DNA of 64,000 bases from Amborella trichopoda. Lineage: Eukaryota > Streptophyta > Magnoliopsida > Amborellales > Amborellaceae. The notes beneath the pieces are model-generated. The model made no database searches and was not told where the DNA came from. It worked only from the letters and a program-made list of their open reading frames with translations. Location of the stretch: contig NW_006495778.1 of NCBI RefSeq assembly GCF_000471905.2, positions 1,285,704 to 1,349,703 on the forward strand. Direction: 5' to 3'. The position numbers were made by a program, and so were the translations under genes. Each line of letters opens with the position of its first letter. The stretch's first letter is position 1. Positions 10,641 to 22,816 of this stretch are shown here, one piece after another.

Positions 10641-12029
10641 AGTCAACTTCAATTTGATGTAGGTGATTTACCTGTCAGATATTTGGGATTGTCTCTATTC
10701 CATGGCTCCTTGAGGCATTCGCATTTTCATAGTCTAATTGGTAAGATCTTTAGCAAGATTGAATCGTAGCAAGCTTTATCCCTTTCTTTTGCTGGAAAGA
10801 TACAGCCGCTTAAGTCTGTTCTGAGTGCCTCAGCTATTTAATGGATGCTCTCCTTTATCTTGCCAAGGTGTACCTGCAACATCATGGAGAGGTTGTAATA
10901 TAACTTCTTTTGGGCAGGAACTACTGAAAATAGAGGAGTACACCTGGTTAATTAGAACACCTTATACATGAGACAAGAGGAGGGGAGTCTGGGACTTCAT
11001 CATGTTCTTGATTTTAATTTGGCAAGAATGATAAAATTAGCATAGAGGCTCATCTCCAATCCATCAGCCCTTTTGGTAATTTTTTTCAAACACAGGTATT
11101 TCTGTAGTAATACAGTTTGGCATTTTGGGTTAAGAAATTGCTCGCATGCATGGAAAGGTATAATTTTGGGCCTAAAAAGGCTGCAATCTAATGTTAGGTG
11201 GTTGGTTGGTAATGAAAGGAATATTAAGTTATGGAATGACCGGTGGTTATCAAAGCAATCATTGTTGGAGATATATGGCATAGACACTTCTTTGGGTACT
11301 AGCTCCTTGAGCATGGTTAAAGTGTCAGATTTTATGGATGGTTCTCCTAATAGGTGGAATCTTCCTCCATCTTTGGCTAGTTCTCTCTCTCAGGATGTAC
11401 TTTCTTATATCTCTCCTATTCATCCATCTGAGGATCAACTAGCATAGACTCATGTCACGGATGGTCTTTTCTCGGTCTTGGAAATATATTAGAGAGGATG
11501 AGCCACAGAAAACTGCTTTTGAAATCTTATGGTCAACGCCATCTCTTCCTAGGGCAAAGTGGTTTACCTAGTTAGCCTTACACTATAGGTTACTAACCTC
11601 ATCACTATTTAAATCGAGGGGTGTAGCTTTCGTCTCCATTTGCCCCTTGTGTTCACAGGAGGAAGAGTTCTGAAACCATATCATGGTGCAATGCTCGTAT
11701 TTAAAACTTATATGGAGCTCTATCCTGAGGAGATTTGGGAAGTGTTTCCCCCTCGAGCAGACCACAATGTCCTTGGTGGACAAATGAGTTAAATTTCGAT
11801 TTCAATCCACATGTAGACAATTTTTTGGAATTGTGTGTTCACTATTACTATTTGGAGTATTTGGGGGAAATATGCCCAGGGAGTTTCTTTTAAGGTGCAT
11901 TCTTCATTGGGTTAGATTGTTGGTAAAAATTTAAAATTGAGCCTTCCATTCGTCTAAATTTAGTATAGCATCTAACCTTAATCTACTTTGAAATTTGGTC
12001 CCTCATATTCAGGTGGCGTGGTTACCTCC

Positions 12030-12563
12030 TCCTTTAAGCTTTTTCAAGCTTAACATTGATGGGGCATCTAGGCAGAATCCGGGTAGTGCCGGTTATGAGG
12101 GTATTATCAAGAATGATGCAGGTGATTCATAGAGGCCTTTGTAGCTTCGATGGGAACTAATTGGAATAATGCAGTAGAATTCCATGCACTTGAGAGGGGT
12201 ATTGCATTCGCAACGAAGCTGAATTGTAAACCTATTGTCATCGAGGGTTACTCTAGGCTTTTTGTTGATTCGCCTCCTTGGAAATTGCAGCTAACATTGG
12301 CGCATAGTATAACGAAGCTTGTAGCTTTTGCCGATCTACAATGGAAGGTTCAACACGTTTATAGGGAGGCCAATATGGTTGTAGACTCTTTGGCCAAAGT
12401 AGCAGACGCTTTGAATGAAGCAACTGTGCGACGTGTTTGCCTCCCTGATTTTGTAATGCCTTTCATTTTATTTGATGTTGCTAGTATTCCAATGCAAGGG
12501 TTGTATAAGAACTATTCATGTAATACCTCTTTTCATTATTTAATAAAACAGGTAGCTGCCTGA
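12030..12563 (+). pseudogene. LINE C-terminal RNase H domain
   Basis: FKLNIDGASRQNPGSAGYEG (catalytic Asp in NIDGA at 12058-12060) opens an RNase H of the RVT_3 type common in plant LINEs. A shift near 12130 moves the rest into the frame 12150-12563, with EFHALERGIAFA and VYREANMVVDSLAKVA, the standard second half. The domain would remove the RNA strand from the hybrid. The stretch 11073-11447 upstream reads as the linker (WLVGNERNIKLWNDRWL). Confidence 0.85.
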
Positions 12564-12602
12564 TATCCCCACTGATTCACTAAAGAAGAAAAAAAACAAA
12601 AA

Positions 12603-13043
12603 TTGTCCTGTTCCATTTTTTGACATTGGGTGGCCTTATGAACATTATAAAATAAAAAAAATTAAAACTAACAAGCGGTTCGATGTTGGAATTATTTGAG
12701 TGGGGCAAGTTCAAAAAAATGAAAAAATATGAGGGGGCTAGTCGTTCAGCATAAATACCGTATATTTTTGGTTTTTTTGTTATAACGGTAAAATAAAATG
12801 TTACTGATGTAATTTTTCTTAACTTAAAAAATGTGTTGCTCACTACAAAAATTAAATTTAATAATAAACTTGGAAGTTTACGATTTGCCCACATAGGTCA
12901 TGCCAAAGATTAGAGCCTAGGGGTGCAATTCTTGAGTAGAAGAAATCAGAACCTGGCATATATATATATATATATCTATATATATATATATATATATATT
13001 AGGTCTGCACCTATTGGTGATGTACACCCTTAAACGTCCTTAC
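12603..13043. other. AT-rich intergenic sequence ending in (TA)n
   Basis: No gene seen. A (TA)n microsatellite occupies 12957-13000 just before the assembly gap, and may be why assembly failed here. Confidence 0.6.
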
Positions 13044-13527
13044 NNNNNNNNNNNNNNNNNNNNNNNNNNNNNNNNNNNNNNNNNNNNNNNNNNNNNNNNN
13101 NNNNNNNNNNNNNNNNNNNNNNNNNNNNNNNNNNNNNNNNNNNNNNNNNNNNNNNNNNNNNNNNNNNNNNNNNNNNNNNNNNNNNNNNNNNNNNNNNNNN
13201 NNNNNNNNNNNNNNNNNNNNNNNNNNNNNNNNNNNNNNNNNNNNNNNNNNNNNNNNNNNNNNNNNNNNNNNNNNNNNNNNNNNNNNNNNNNNNNNNNNNN
13301 NNNNNNNNNNNNNNNNNNNNNNNNNNNNNNNNNNNNNNNNNNNNNNNNNNNNNNNNNNNNNNNNNNNNNNNNNNNNNNNNNNNNNNNNNNNNNNNNNNNN
13401 NNNNNNNNNNNNNNNNNNNNNNNNNNNNNNNNNNNNNNNNNNNNNNNNNNNNNNNNNNNNNNNNNNNNNNNNNNNNNNNNNNNNNNNNNNNNNNNNNNNN
13501 NNNNNNNNNNNNNNNNNNNNNNNNNNN
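13044..13527. other. Assembly gap (484 N)
   Basis: Run of undetermined bases. Flanks are (TA)n on the left and a CA-repeat on the right. Any open frame drawn across it is meaningless. Confidence 1.
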
Positions 13528-15090
13528 ACACACACAATGTTTGATAACTCGGTCCGAGTTTCGAGTGAGGATCCCCACATCCAATTACCACATCGTGGTA
13601 TCTGTTCCTACTGTTGACACCACCAATTAGCACCTTCAAAATGTAACTCGCCAATCTATTGAAAAAACGGGTAGGGACCTGTCTTCCCCACTGAATTACC
13701 CAAAAAACAAAATCATAAAAGGTCCTTAAAAAATTAAAATAAATTTATGATATTTTTGTTTATGTTTTCTGTCATTTGGCAAAGGTTGGAAAGTGTTTTG
13801 GCTATATACTTATGTTTACAATTTTTTTTTTTTATCTTTCTTAGATTTTTTTTTAAAATACCCTTGGTCACAAATTGATTTTTTGAATTATATTATTTTT
13901 ACTAATCTTTAATCTCATTTAAATATTTTTTCGCTTCAGACATATATTCCTTTTTTTTTATTTTTTGTAACTTCTTAATTTTTTAAACATTTTTTTCGAC
14001 TATAATACTCAATCCTACTCAGGACGAGTACTTGGATTGAGAATGGGCTGAGTACTCAGCCCGAATATTGGTTTCGAACACTGTATACACACATGAATCA
14101 CGAACAAATGTTGATTTGTTCCATACATACAGAAGTGAGAATGCACATACATTCACCATATTCACCCATAGACATGAAATCGCACATACACTAACTATAT
14201 TCTCTCTACCTCGTATCTCTCTGTCTTCTCTTTTTTCCCATAGAGACAATCACTCGGGCAAGTAAGAGCACACACTACTCACACTCATCGGAGTACGATA
14301 AAACAATAAAGATACAAGTAAGAATAAAAAGAAAGAAATGTATTCAACTTGTTCATTGTTCCCAAACAATCTTGAGCCTTAATTACGTCCAGGCTACCCA
14401 GCCCACGACGTCGAGCTGTCTAGATCAATCTCCAAATCCACCAGGGGCTAGCATAGCACCCGTACCAGATGCGGTGCAAGCCACGCCAGCCATGAGTCCT
14501 AGCAGCTAGTTATAGTCTTGTCGAGGTACAATCATGATAATGGAAGGACTCAATCAAATTTAAACACCTATGGGTCGGTTGGGACCTTGTATACAAAACT
14601 ACAAAAGTTTTGGGGTTTATCTCAATACTTGGTTTTGTTGATTTTAGTATATAAAAAAGCTGGTTTTGAGCACAATGTTGTTTGGCTGGCCACTGGAAGA
14701 GCCCAGTATATATAAAAGCTGATTTTTTACCATGTTTGGTATCATGAAGATGAAAACCAGGTTTGGTTCTTTGTGTTAGTGCAGTTTAGCTGTTGCTTCT
14801 ATAAGTTGATGATTATGTACTAATACATGACCAATTAAAAGTAGCTTTTGAAAATAAGTTATCCATAATGTAAAAAATAAATTAGACGGTTTCGATCATA
14901 TTTTCTAGTATTTTTAAAGGTCCAATTATGATTCTTTCTCTCACTTCACTCTCTCTCTCTATGTACATGACCTGTATTACATCATATCCGTAGCACTGCA
15001 TCTCATTATAAAAAAAAATTTACAAAGTTAGATAATGAAAAGTTAAATACAAATTCCCTTAGAAGTAGTCCAAAAATACACTTCGCATAG
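13528..15090. other. Non-coding stretch
   Basis: No gene supported. Bases 14570-14790 carry GTTTGGTT-type and AAAAGCTGATTTT-type phrases common at ends of PIF/Harbinger and related elements, so they may be the 3' border of the transposon that follows, but no inverted partner was found. Confidence 0.4.
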
Positions 15091-15099
15091 GTTTTTGAT

Positions 15100-15630
15100 C
15101 ACAAGAACACAATGGTATTAATGGAACTAATTGTTCCATAGGTGGCGTTATGGCATGCCCCTTGCAAAAACTTGATCCATGAGATCCACAGGAGGTAAAA
15201 CAACGTCAAACAACTTCCCTTCAGTTTCATTAGCCTATGCACATGTCTGAAAAGGTTCAATAGTTGGCCCAAAATTTGTGTTTTTTTAAAGTAAAAATTG
15301 CATATGTATTTAAAATTTACCTATACATACTCATCCCAACCAGGCCCAGTTATTCTCCTAGTATCTTTATCGAAATGAAAACCAGGTTTTTGAACGAGAT
15401 TTTTAACATTCCTATGTTTATACTTCAAACATTTGACGTTGTTTTTTAACATATTTAGGCGAAATACGGGTCCATACTCCTCACACATGATGCTGCATAT
15501 TTCTTTTCAAGCCTTCTTCTGCAAGTTTATGGAACCCATTTCTACCATGCCCTCGAAAAACGTTTTTATCATGTTCGGGATTCCATCTTCATGTAAGCCG
15601 CAAAAACATCACTCAACACATCTTTATCTT
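15100..15630 (-). pseudogene. PIF/Harbinger ORF1: Myb/SANT-like domain, copy 1
   Basis: On the minus strand, broken frames read MVEMGSINLQKKA, then EEYGPVF, LKNNVKCLKYKHRNVKNL and PGFHFDKDTRRITGPGWDEY. This is the Myb/SANT-like DNA-binding domain carried by ORF1 of plant PIF/Harbinger transposons, which helps the transposase bind element ends. There are stops inside the domain and a shift just before MVEMG. A second copy with collinear homology lies at 54620-55020. Position: directly downstream, on the same strand, of an ORF1 C-terminal half at 15973-15569. Confidence 0.7.
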
Positions 15631-15973
15631 TAGTCGTCGTCATGACCTTGATAGCTTCGACAATCTTGTCGAGCTTCTCTACATAAATGTCATCTTTAAT
15701 CATCTTTCCCTTCTTTCTCTTTTTACTAGTTGTTGATCTATTTGCAACCCTTGACCCTCCTGCATTTGTTCTACTCTCATTGGCATCCTCGATGGTATTC
15801 GTTTCATCTCCCCATGTGCTAACAACTCCAACCGTTTCCTCCTGCGTCCATGTCTCTTGAACTTCTGCCTCCCTATCAAGATGGTCGTTTTTTACATCGG
15901 TATGGCTTTGTGCACCTCCACCATCAGCCACATCATCTTCAATAATGACACATAAATCTTCCCAGTAGGGCAA
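15569..15973 (-). pseudogene. PIF/Harbinger ORF1: C-terminal half
   Basis: Open frame of 134 codons reading MPYWEDLCVIIEDDVADGGGA, an acidic spacer, a basic patch SKKRKKGKM and a helical end YVEKLDKIVEAIKVM. In plant ORF1 proteins this part follows the SANT domain (phrase LP/MPYWxxLCxIYGDxxADG). Here it lies 5' of the SANT piece on the same strand, so the order is swapped relative to what is usual. Either two truncated copies abut near 15.6 kb or the protein had more than one SANT unit. The upstream exon that should precede MPYWED was not found in 15974-16400. Confidence 0.65.
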
Positions 15974-16404
15974 GACCTCTTATCCTAGTACTGCCTTGCA
16001 TCTTTATGTCCCTACAATTCAAAATACCAAAAGGCTCAAAGCTAACAAAATAGTCTTCAGAAGAGAATATTTAATGTAAATTGAACAATTAATACCTACA
16101 AGAATTAAGATTTACAAACCACATTTCTATAAATTTCTACTGTATTACTAATTAATATAAAAATCATAAATTAGTTGACAACATGTATTGTCCTAGAAGA
16201 AATCAGGGCATAATCAATATTCACATCATAAATTATTGTAAGGTAAATATACAATATGAAAGCATGTATGTTGTCTTAGTTTTAACTATACTCAATGACC
16301 TAACTCAAGGAAGCACTATAATCGTCCCAAATTTTTTGTGCAATATTGTACAAAAAATTATCCCAATCATCTATTTCCCTCTGACCCCTTCCATAAATAG
16401 GATG
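15974..16404. other. Spacer between PIF/Harbinger ORF1 and transposase remains
   Basis: AT-rich, no reliable coding. Probably internal non-coding sequence of the transposon. Confidence 0.4.
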
Positions 16405-17668
16405 TCATGATACACACAAGGTTCCCTCATCGTTTGAACTGCTCCCATCTCTGGAACTGTTGTCATCGCTATCACTACTATCATCACCATCATTGTTATC
16501 ATCACCACTGTTCTCATGAGAAACAACCACTCCCTCTTCCCTTATAATGAAGTTATGTAGTATACAATATGCTAGGACAATCTTAACTTGAGTTTGAATT
16601 GGGAAGGTTGTTGCAGTTCTCAAAAGAGAGATTCCTCCTTTTAAAATCCCAAATATATGTTCGACAAAATTATGCAATGATGAATGACGGAGGTTAGACA
16701 ATTCCTCTGCAATGTTGATTGGGTTATTATAGGAAAATTCCTTCATATGGTAGCGAGTGTGGCGACATGGTGTAAGAAATCTGAGAATATTGGGGTATCC
16801 AGCATCAACAAGGTAATATTTTCCTAATAGAAGTAGAAAAAAATTAGAAGGGTACTATTAACTGTCATTCCATCTTATTAATAACAATGTAATACATGTT
16901 AGGACTATGACCAAATCGAACATGGAAAGCATATGTTGCAGATCCCTCCCAACCCACTAAAACATATTGGAATTTTAAGTCAAAAGATGTCGCTGCCATG
17001 AAATTTTGGGATAGGAAACCCTTCCTATTACAGTACTTAGCACGCACATCATTGGTAATTGTGACTGTGATGTATGTGTCGTCGATAGCTCCAAGGAAAT
17101 TCTGTGATTAAATACTAGTTCACATAATAAAAGGGCACATCTAGATTTGTGAAGTACTTGATATATGGGTTTTCGCATGCATTACTTTAAAATAATGCTT
17201 AAATCTAAGATCGTTAGCAATTTGGGGGTGTCTGCAATGTGGTTGGCCTAATGAAGTCACAATGAAGGGCTAATATCACATTTAGAGATTGGTTGAAATG
17301 CAAACTTATCGTCTTGCTCGAGCGAGACTAAAGTCATGTCCAATTTTCCTATTTGTTAAGTTGTGATATATAGTATGCAAGGATTTGACCAACTGTTCTT
17401 GCACAATTATCCCTGCAGTGTCCTGCAATAGACCTCACTCTCTTATCCTGTCCTCCAATCTCCTATATGTTCCCTGGGACATGTTTATCTGGTTACAAAA
17501 ATTGATGTATGCAGTATTGACAATGTCCTCATCTTTTCTCGTAAGCGATACCCTAATAGGGATCAGTCTATTGATTATCTTCACTACCGTCACACAAGCT
17601 ACATAGGCACCTAATAAGGCTGCTTTGCATTTGTTGCTCTCCTTAAGATCATCTTCCATGGTATCCAT
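16405..17668 (-). pseudogene. PIF/Harbinger transposase (DDE_Tnp_4), decayed
   Basis: Read from 17668 downward: an N-terminal helical part (INRLIPIRVSLTRKDED, NMSQGTYRRLEDRIRE), then ARTVGQILAYY and SKTISLHFNQSL, then the catalytic core. The three acidic residues are readable: Asp in FLGAIDDTYI (codon 17083-17081), Asp in YYLVDAGYPN (16806-16804) and Glu in NFVEHIFGILK (16662-16660). A C-terminal acidic tail rich in D, S and N follows. The enzyme excises and inserts its element, usually at TAA/TTA. Several shifts and stops split the frame (between 17435 and 17100, and near 16860), although some breaks could be small introns. The core piece 17178-16865 has FDLKFQYVLVGWEGSA, also typical. Non-functional by inference. 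Confidence 0.82.
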
Positions 17669-18049
17669 GTTATTTTATGAAGACATCCTAACGAATAGAA
17701 GAAAGTTCTAATACAATGACACCTACCTATTCATTCTCAATACATATTTATTACCCATTAAAAGTTTCTCAATGTGAATAGATTTCTTAATAAACAAACA
17801 TACCATTCAAGACAAACCAGCCATAAACTCAAGATCAAATCAAGTAATAAATTATGTCACAAACATGAGTATAGATGCTGGAGAACAAATATACCATTCA
17901 TATTGTTTTTCTTTCTTCCATCTTTATTTTTTATTTCTCAAAATGCATATATCTAACTTTGTAGTTTAGTGAATCACAAAAGCATGTGAATCACCACTAA
18001 AATACTCTATGCTACCATCAAAGATAGTGCAAAGAGATAAAAGGGTGTA
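17669..18049. other. Sequence upstream of the transposase
   Basis: No gene. The phrase AACCAGCCATAAACTCA (17813) recurs at about 20199 in the spacer between the two LTR arms, with weak similarity around both, suggesting a local duplication. Confidence 0.4.
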
Positions 18050-19991
18050 TATACTAAAAATTGCATGGAAGGGACTTCGTCCCCACCTTAGTTTTGGGTG
18101 CAAACAAATCAACGAGTTGGAAGAGAATGAGTCCTGTCAAATTACGTCCCGAGGGAGAATCGGGCCAAAAAGCCATATCCCTCTCGGATCGCCAGCAAAA
18201 CCGGCTTCCCTCCTATTTCGATCTTGGAACTCAACAAGAAGTTTTAAAAGGGGTTTGAAGAAAAAAGGGAGATTTTTAGAAAAAATAGATTTAGAAAAAC
18301 AACGAGAGCAGACAAGCATAAATAAAGTAATAAGCTAGGAAAATAAACATACACAGGAGTAAAGAATCTAACTACAAAATACAAAAATAATAATAAGGTA
18401 AAAAATATGAACGCTATGAAATCTAAAATATTATCTAAGCTAAGCATGCAATCTTTAAATAAGGGCAATAGAACTAAGAAAGTAAAAAATAAAGCTGCAA
18501 ATAGAGAAAGAGAGAAGTACCTACAATAAAATGAGATAGAAAGGGATGCAAGAGATAAAAGGAAAGAAAAGATGAAAAGAGGAAAAATTGCTTTTAGGCC
18601 GGGCACCCATACCTGGTGCCCAGAGTCCGTACCGATTTAGATCGAATAGTTGAACAGTTAATTATGAACTTTTAGTTTTTAATGGGGCAAGTAGAAATAA
18701 GAGGAAGAGGGCTCAAAAAGTCGGATTATCTGAACCACCTTCGGTTTGATATGGTAGCTTGAAGGGGTTAAAAGCTTAGTTTTGGATTCAAAGTTTTAAG
18801 AATGATAGGGGTATTGCTCAAATGGGCTCACCTAGGGGCTTGCTCCTACAGCTTTAGCCATGAACTCAAGATCAAGGGAGTTTGGATATAGCTTAAGCTA
18901 AAAAATCTTGAAAATCCAGACATAGCCTAGGCTCAAAGATAATCAAAATCCGGACCTTAAGCTTGAGCAAAAGGAGAGATTTATAGTAAAAACGAACCCT
19001 TCACAGCCTGTAGGTCAGTTTTGCGTGAATTTCTGGCCATCAGAGTCCTGATGACGTTTGGAGTGGCGCTAGCAGAACTTGGATCAGCATCATGTCATTA
19101 ATGTATTATTAATAACGGTTGACAAATATTAATTGCCCTTTTAATGCGGTTGATACGGCCTAGTCAGTACCTGACGCCATTGGTAATGGCGTCAGTGGCC
19201 TTCCAACTGCCTTCAACTTCTTATTTAGATACATGTCACGTTTTGGTGATTCTAATCTGGTTTTGATGGACTAATCATAGCTTGAAGTTGTTCCGAATGG
19301 TAGCGGTGATGTTTGTATTTTTGCCAAATGCTAGCTGGCATGCCGCCTTGATTGTACTGTCTTTTGGCCCTCGGCTTTTTTTGGCCCTCGGCTTATCACA
19401 TTTCGACAACCACAGTTTATACTAACATATGATATTTCAGTACGACTCTGCCATGTCAGCCGGTACAGTCAGACATGTTAGTGTGCCTCCTCAGTCTCGT
19501 CAGCCAAGCTGTTTCTTGCATGTTGGAGGTCTCCGGGTTCGGCGACGTTTGAAATGAAGTTGGTGACATTAGCAATATCGTCGGACTTCTAGTTGTTATG
19601 GATGCTTGTGGGGGACCTTGGGTCTAGCGACCTTGGAGTGGCGGTGGCACAACTGAGAATGGCGTCAGACTTCTATCCTTCTTAGCCGCCTGCTTTGTGA
19701 CAGAGGTATCTTTGGTGCATTGTCTTTGGGTTCTAGGTAGGGCTTTGACAGCTGTTGGGGAAACACTAGAACCTTCCCTTCTGAAAACGCTTCCAAGCCA
19801 GGTAGTTCTGAATCTATCTGCCTTGTCTCGCATCTTGGTGTTTTTTATCCCATTGGGGCAAGATCGGGTTAGTAGGGACTAGGTTTACGTAAAAGGTTAA
19901 GGTGAGGTGAATGGTTTAAAATATCTGAATGGTCAGTTTGAGACATTTCAACCTGTCCATAATTTCTCCAGTCAAGACTGGGGTGTCTACA
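18050..19991 (+). mobile_element. LTR-like sequence, left arm of a facing pair (gypsy-type end)
   Basis: The whole stretch is an inverted copy of 20578-22816, traceable by eye block by block from ATATACTAAAAATTGCATGG to its end TGTCTACA (19984-19991). The ending TGTCTACA and the matching TGTAGACA at the start of the other arm are the border type of plant Ty3/gypsy LTRs. A TATA-like TTTATAG near 18980 precedes CCCTTCACAGCC, which fits a U3/R border. A GA-rich tract spans 18250-18600. No TG border was found at the 5' side, so the copy looks 5'-truncated, and no primer binding site follows 19991. It is therefore a partial or solo LTR, with no coding. Confidence 0.72.
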
Positions 19992-20577
19992 AAAGAACAC
20001 AAAGAGTTAAAAATTCATGGGTCTTGAGAAAAAATAAACAAAATAGATTGCCAGCCCGACGTGGTGGAATTCTACGAAAACAAAAAAAACAAAAAGGAAA
20101 AAAAGGGAGATGAACATAATGAACAAAGAAATAACAAAGGAGATGAACATAATGAACATAAGTTACTAACCATGCCATTCAGTAGCCATGAAGCAAACCA
20201 GCCATAAACTCACTAGCCATGCCATTCAATACTCCATAAAAATTCAACAACATGAGCATGGACATCTGATTATAACAATAGAAGCAATCGTGCGACGGAA
20301 AAAGATGTGTATGTTTCCTCAAAAAACAAAAGGAAAAAAACAAGGATGTGCATGCCTGAGACAATAGAGAAGAGAAAACATCCCAAGCTAATATCTCCAT
20401 TAACTAAGTCACTAGCAAAGCTTAGAAATACAACAATATGCTAGTTTGGACCCAAAATATATCATAACTAATAACAAATGTGTTCAGTAACTTAAGTTGG
20501 ATTCTTTTTTCAGCACACTCTCATGGCATTACATGCAAAATACAAAACCAAACCTGTCATTTCAATGGCTGGCATGT
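19992..20577. other. Spacer between the facing LTR-like arms
   Basis: 586 bp, A-rich, no coding. Contains a short repeat of GGAGATGAACATAATGAACA (about 20107 and 20140) and CATGCCATTCA repeats near 20171 and 20219. It holds neither a primer binding site nor any retrotransposon gene. Confidence 0.6.
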
Positions 20578-22816
20578 TGTAGACAACCCAATCTTGACTG
20601 GAGAAATTATGGATAGGTTAAAATGTCCCAACAGACCACTTGGATATTTTGAACCATTCACGCATGTAAACATTTACGTAAACCTAGCCTCCACTAACCC
20701 GATATCGTCCCGGTGGGATCAAAGGAACCAAATGGTAGTACCAAGTAAGACAGACTCCAAATCGCTTGACTCAGAAGCATTTTCAAAAGGGAAGGCTCTA
20801 GCGTTGCTCCAACATTTGCCAAAGCTTTGCCAGAACTCGAAGACAAGGTGACAAAGGCACCTCCGTTACAAAACAGGTGATTAAAATGGACAGAAGTCTA
20901 GTGACATTGCCAATGTTGCCAGCTCCACTCTGAATGTCGCTAGACCCTGAGAGCTCCCACGAGCATCCGGAATGGATAGAAGTTTGGCGACATTGCAATG
21001 TTGCCAGACCACGAGACCTCTAACAAGCGGGAAACAACCTAGCTGACAAGACTGGACATACTGACGTGTCAAACCATATCGACAGGTGTGGCAAGGTCGT
21101 ATTGACATGTCAGATGTCAGTAAGGACCGTGGTTGTCAAGTTTTGATTGGCCAAGGTTCAGAAGACAATACAACCAAGACGGCGTGGACATTACAAATGT
21201 CGCAGGCACCATTTGGAGTAGCTTCAAACTATGATTGGTCCATTAAAACCAAATCAGAATCACGAGAAGACGACACCTATACAAATAGAACTTTGTAGGC
21301 AGTTGGAAAGCCGCTGACATCATTGCCAATGGTGTCAGATATTGACAAGGCCGTATCAACGCATTAAAAGAGCAATTAATATTTGTTGTTAGTCATTAAT
21401 ACAACATTAATGACATAATGATGTTCCAAGTGTCGCCAGTACCATTCCAAACGTGCCAGAATTCTGATGGGTTGAATTTCACACAAAATCAACTTAGAGG
21501 TTGTGAAGGGCTTGTTTTGCATATAAATATCCCCTTCTACCTCAAGCTTAAGGTCCGAATCTTCATAATTTTTTAGCCTAAGATATGTTCAGATTCTCTT
21601 CATCTTTGAGCTTAAGAAAGATCAAAGTTTAGTCTTAAGGTTGTCTGAGAGAGCCCTAGATATGAGCCCATTTGAGCAACCTCCATCCCTCTTAAACCCT
21701 TGAATCCAAAACTAAAGCCTCTAAGCCTTTCAAGCTACCCTGGCAAACTGAAGGCTAATCCAACTTTTTGGGCCCTCTTTCTCATATTTCTACTTATCCC
21801 ATTAAAAATTGAAAGCTCAAGAACATTCGATCTGAATCGACGCTGATTCTGGGTGCCGGGCCTAGGGGCGCAGTCTAAAGCATCATTTAGTCTTTTCTTT
21901 CTTTTTATTTCTTGCATTTATTCCTTTTTTAGTTGTATTTATGATTCCCTTCTCTTTTCTCTTCATTTATGATTTAATCTCTTCCTTTCTCTTCTTCTTC
22001 TAATGTTGTATTTATTGTTCTTATTTGTTTGTATTTAATTATCTTTTTATCCTCTTTTTAGTTAGTATTTTTTCACTTAGTTTGTTGTATTCATTTCTCT
22101 TTCTCTTTTTATTCATCTTGTAGTTTAGATCTCTCTCTATCTATCTATCTATCTCTCTCTCCCCCTCTATCTCCCTCTTCTTCCCTCTTTCTCTTGTATT
22201 TATTTTTTCTTATTTATCTTATATTTTATTCAATATCTTGGTGTCTCTCTGTCTCTCCCTTTTCTTATTATATTTATTTTCTTTTGTATTATTTCTCCCC
22301 CTCTCCCTTTTTTTTTCCGGTTTACTTTTTCATCCTCATTCCCTTCCTTATTTACCTCCTCTCTTTAATGCTTTATTCTTTCCTAGTCTTACTTCTTTTA
22401 TTTAGATATATTGTATATTTAGCTTAGGTAGTGGCTTAGATATTTTAGTTTTCATGTTTTTTATCTTCTTGTTCCTTTTGCAGTTTATAGTTATATTATT
22501 TACTCCTGTGTATCTTTATTTCCCTAGCTTGTTAATTTATTTGTACTTATTTGCTCTCCTCCATTTTCTAAATATCTTTTTATAAAACCCTCCTTTTTAC
22601 CTCCAAACATTTTTATAAATCTTCTTGTTGAGTTCCAAAGTAGAAATAAGGGGGAAGCCGGCTTTGTTGATTGTCCGAGGGGGGTACAGCCTCATGGCCC
22701 AACTCTCTCTCGGAGCGTAATTCAATGGGACTTATTTTCTTCCAAGTCTTTGATTTGTTTGCACTCGAAATCAATGCGGGGTTGAAATCCCTTAGCCGTA
22801 TTTTTTAATATAAACA
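20578..22816 (-). mobile_element. LTR-like sequence, right arm of the facing pair
   Basis: Minus-strand copy of the left arm. It starts (as LTR 3' end) with TGTAGACA at 20578-20585, the complement of TGTCTACA. Its TATA-like TATTTATATGC lies at about 21515-21525 on the minus strand, followed by AAAACAAGCCCTTCACAACC. It is about 300 bp longer than the left arm, mainly in the CT-rich tract 21880-22620 that matches the GA-rich tract of the left arm. The two arms differ by many substitutions and small indels, so they are old or came from different family members. Confidence 0.72.

Larger units (their letters stand above)
9483..12602 (+). mobile_element. L1-type LINE (non-LTR retrotransposon), 5'-truncated and decayed
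   Basis: The copy begins inside ORF2 at the sequence reading FFHISTVVRRRNNRI, the linker between endonuclease and reverse transcriptase in plant LINEs, so the ORF1 and endonuclease parts are missing, as is usual for 5' truncation. It continues through reverse transcriptase, a zinc-binding region and a C-terminal RNase H, and ends in an A-rich stretch at about 12580-12602. Stops and frameshifts are frequent (for example near 9957, 10141, 10193, 10516, 11446). No target-site duplication could be identified by eye. It cannot move by itself. Confidence 0.88.

Noticed and set aside
13011..13654. Open frames of 176-204 codons across the first assembly gap
   Set aside because: They consist of undetermined bases read as X; no coding evidence.
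18009..18606. Overlapping frames of 109 and 120 codons at the outer end of the left LTR arm
   Set aside because: The stretch is LTR-like with a GA-rich tract, and the counterpart in the right arm does not keep the frame.
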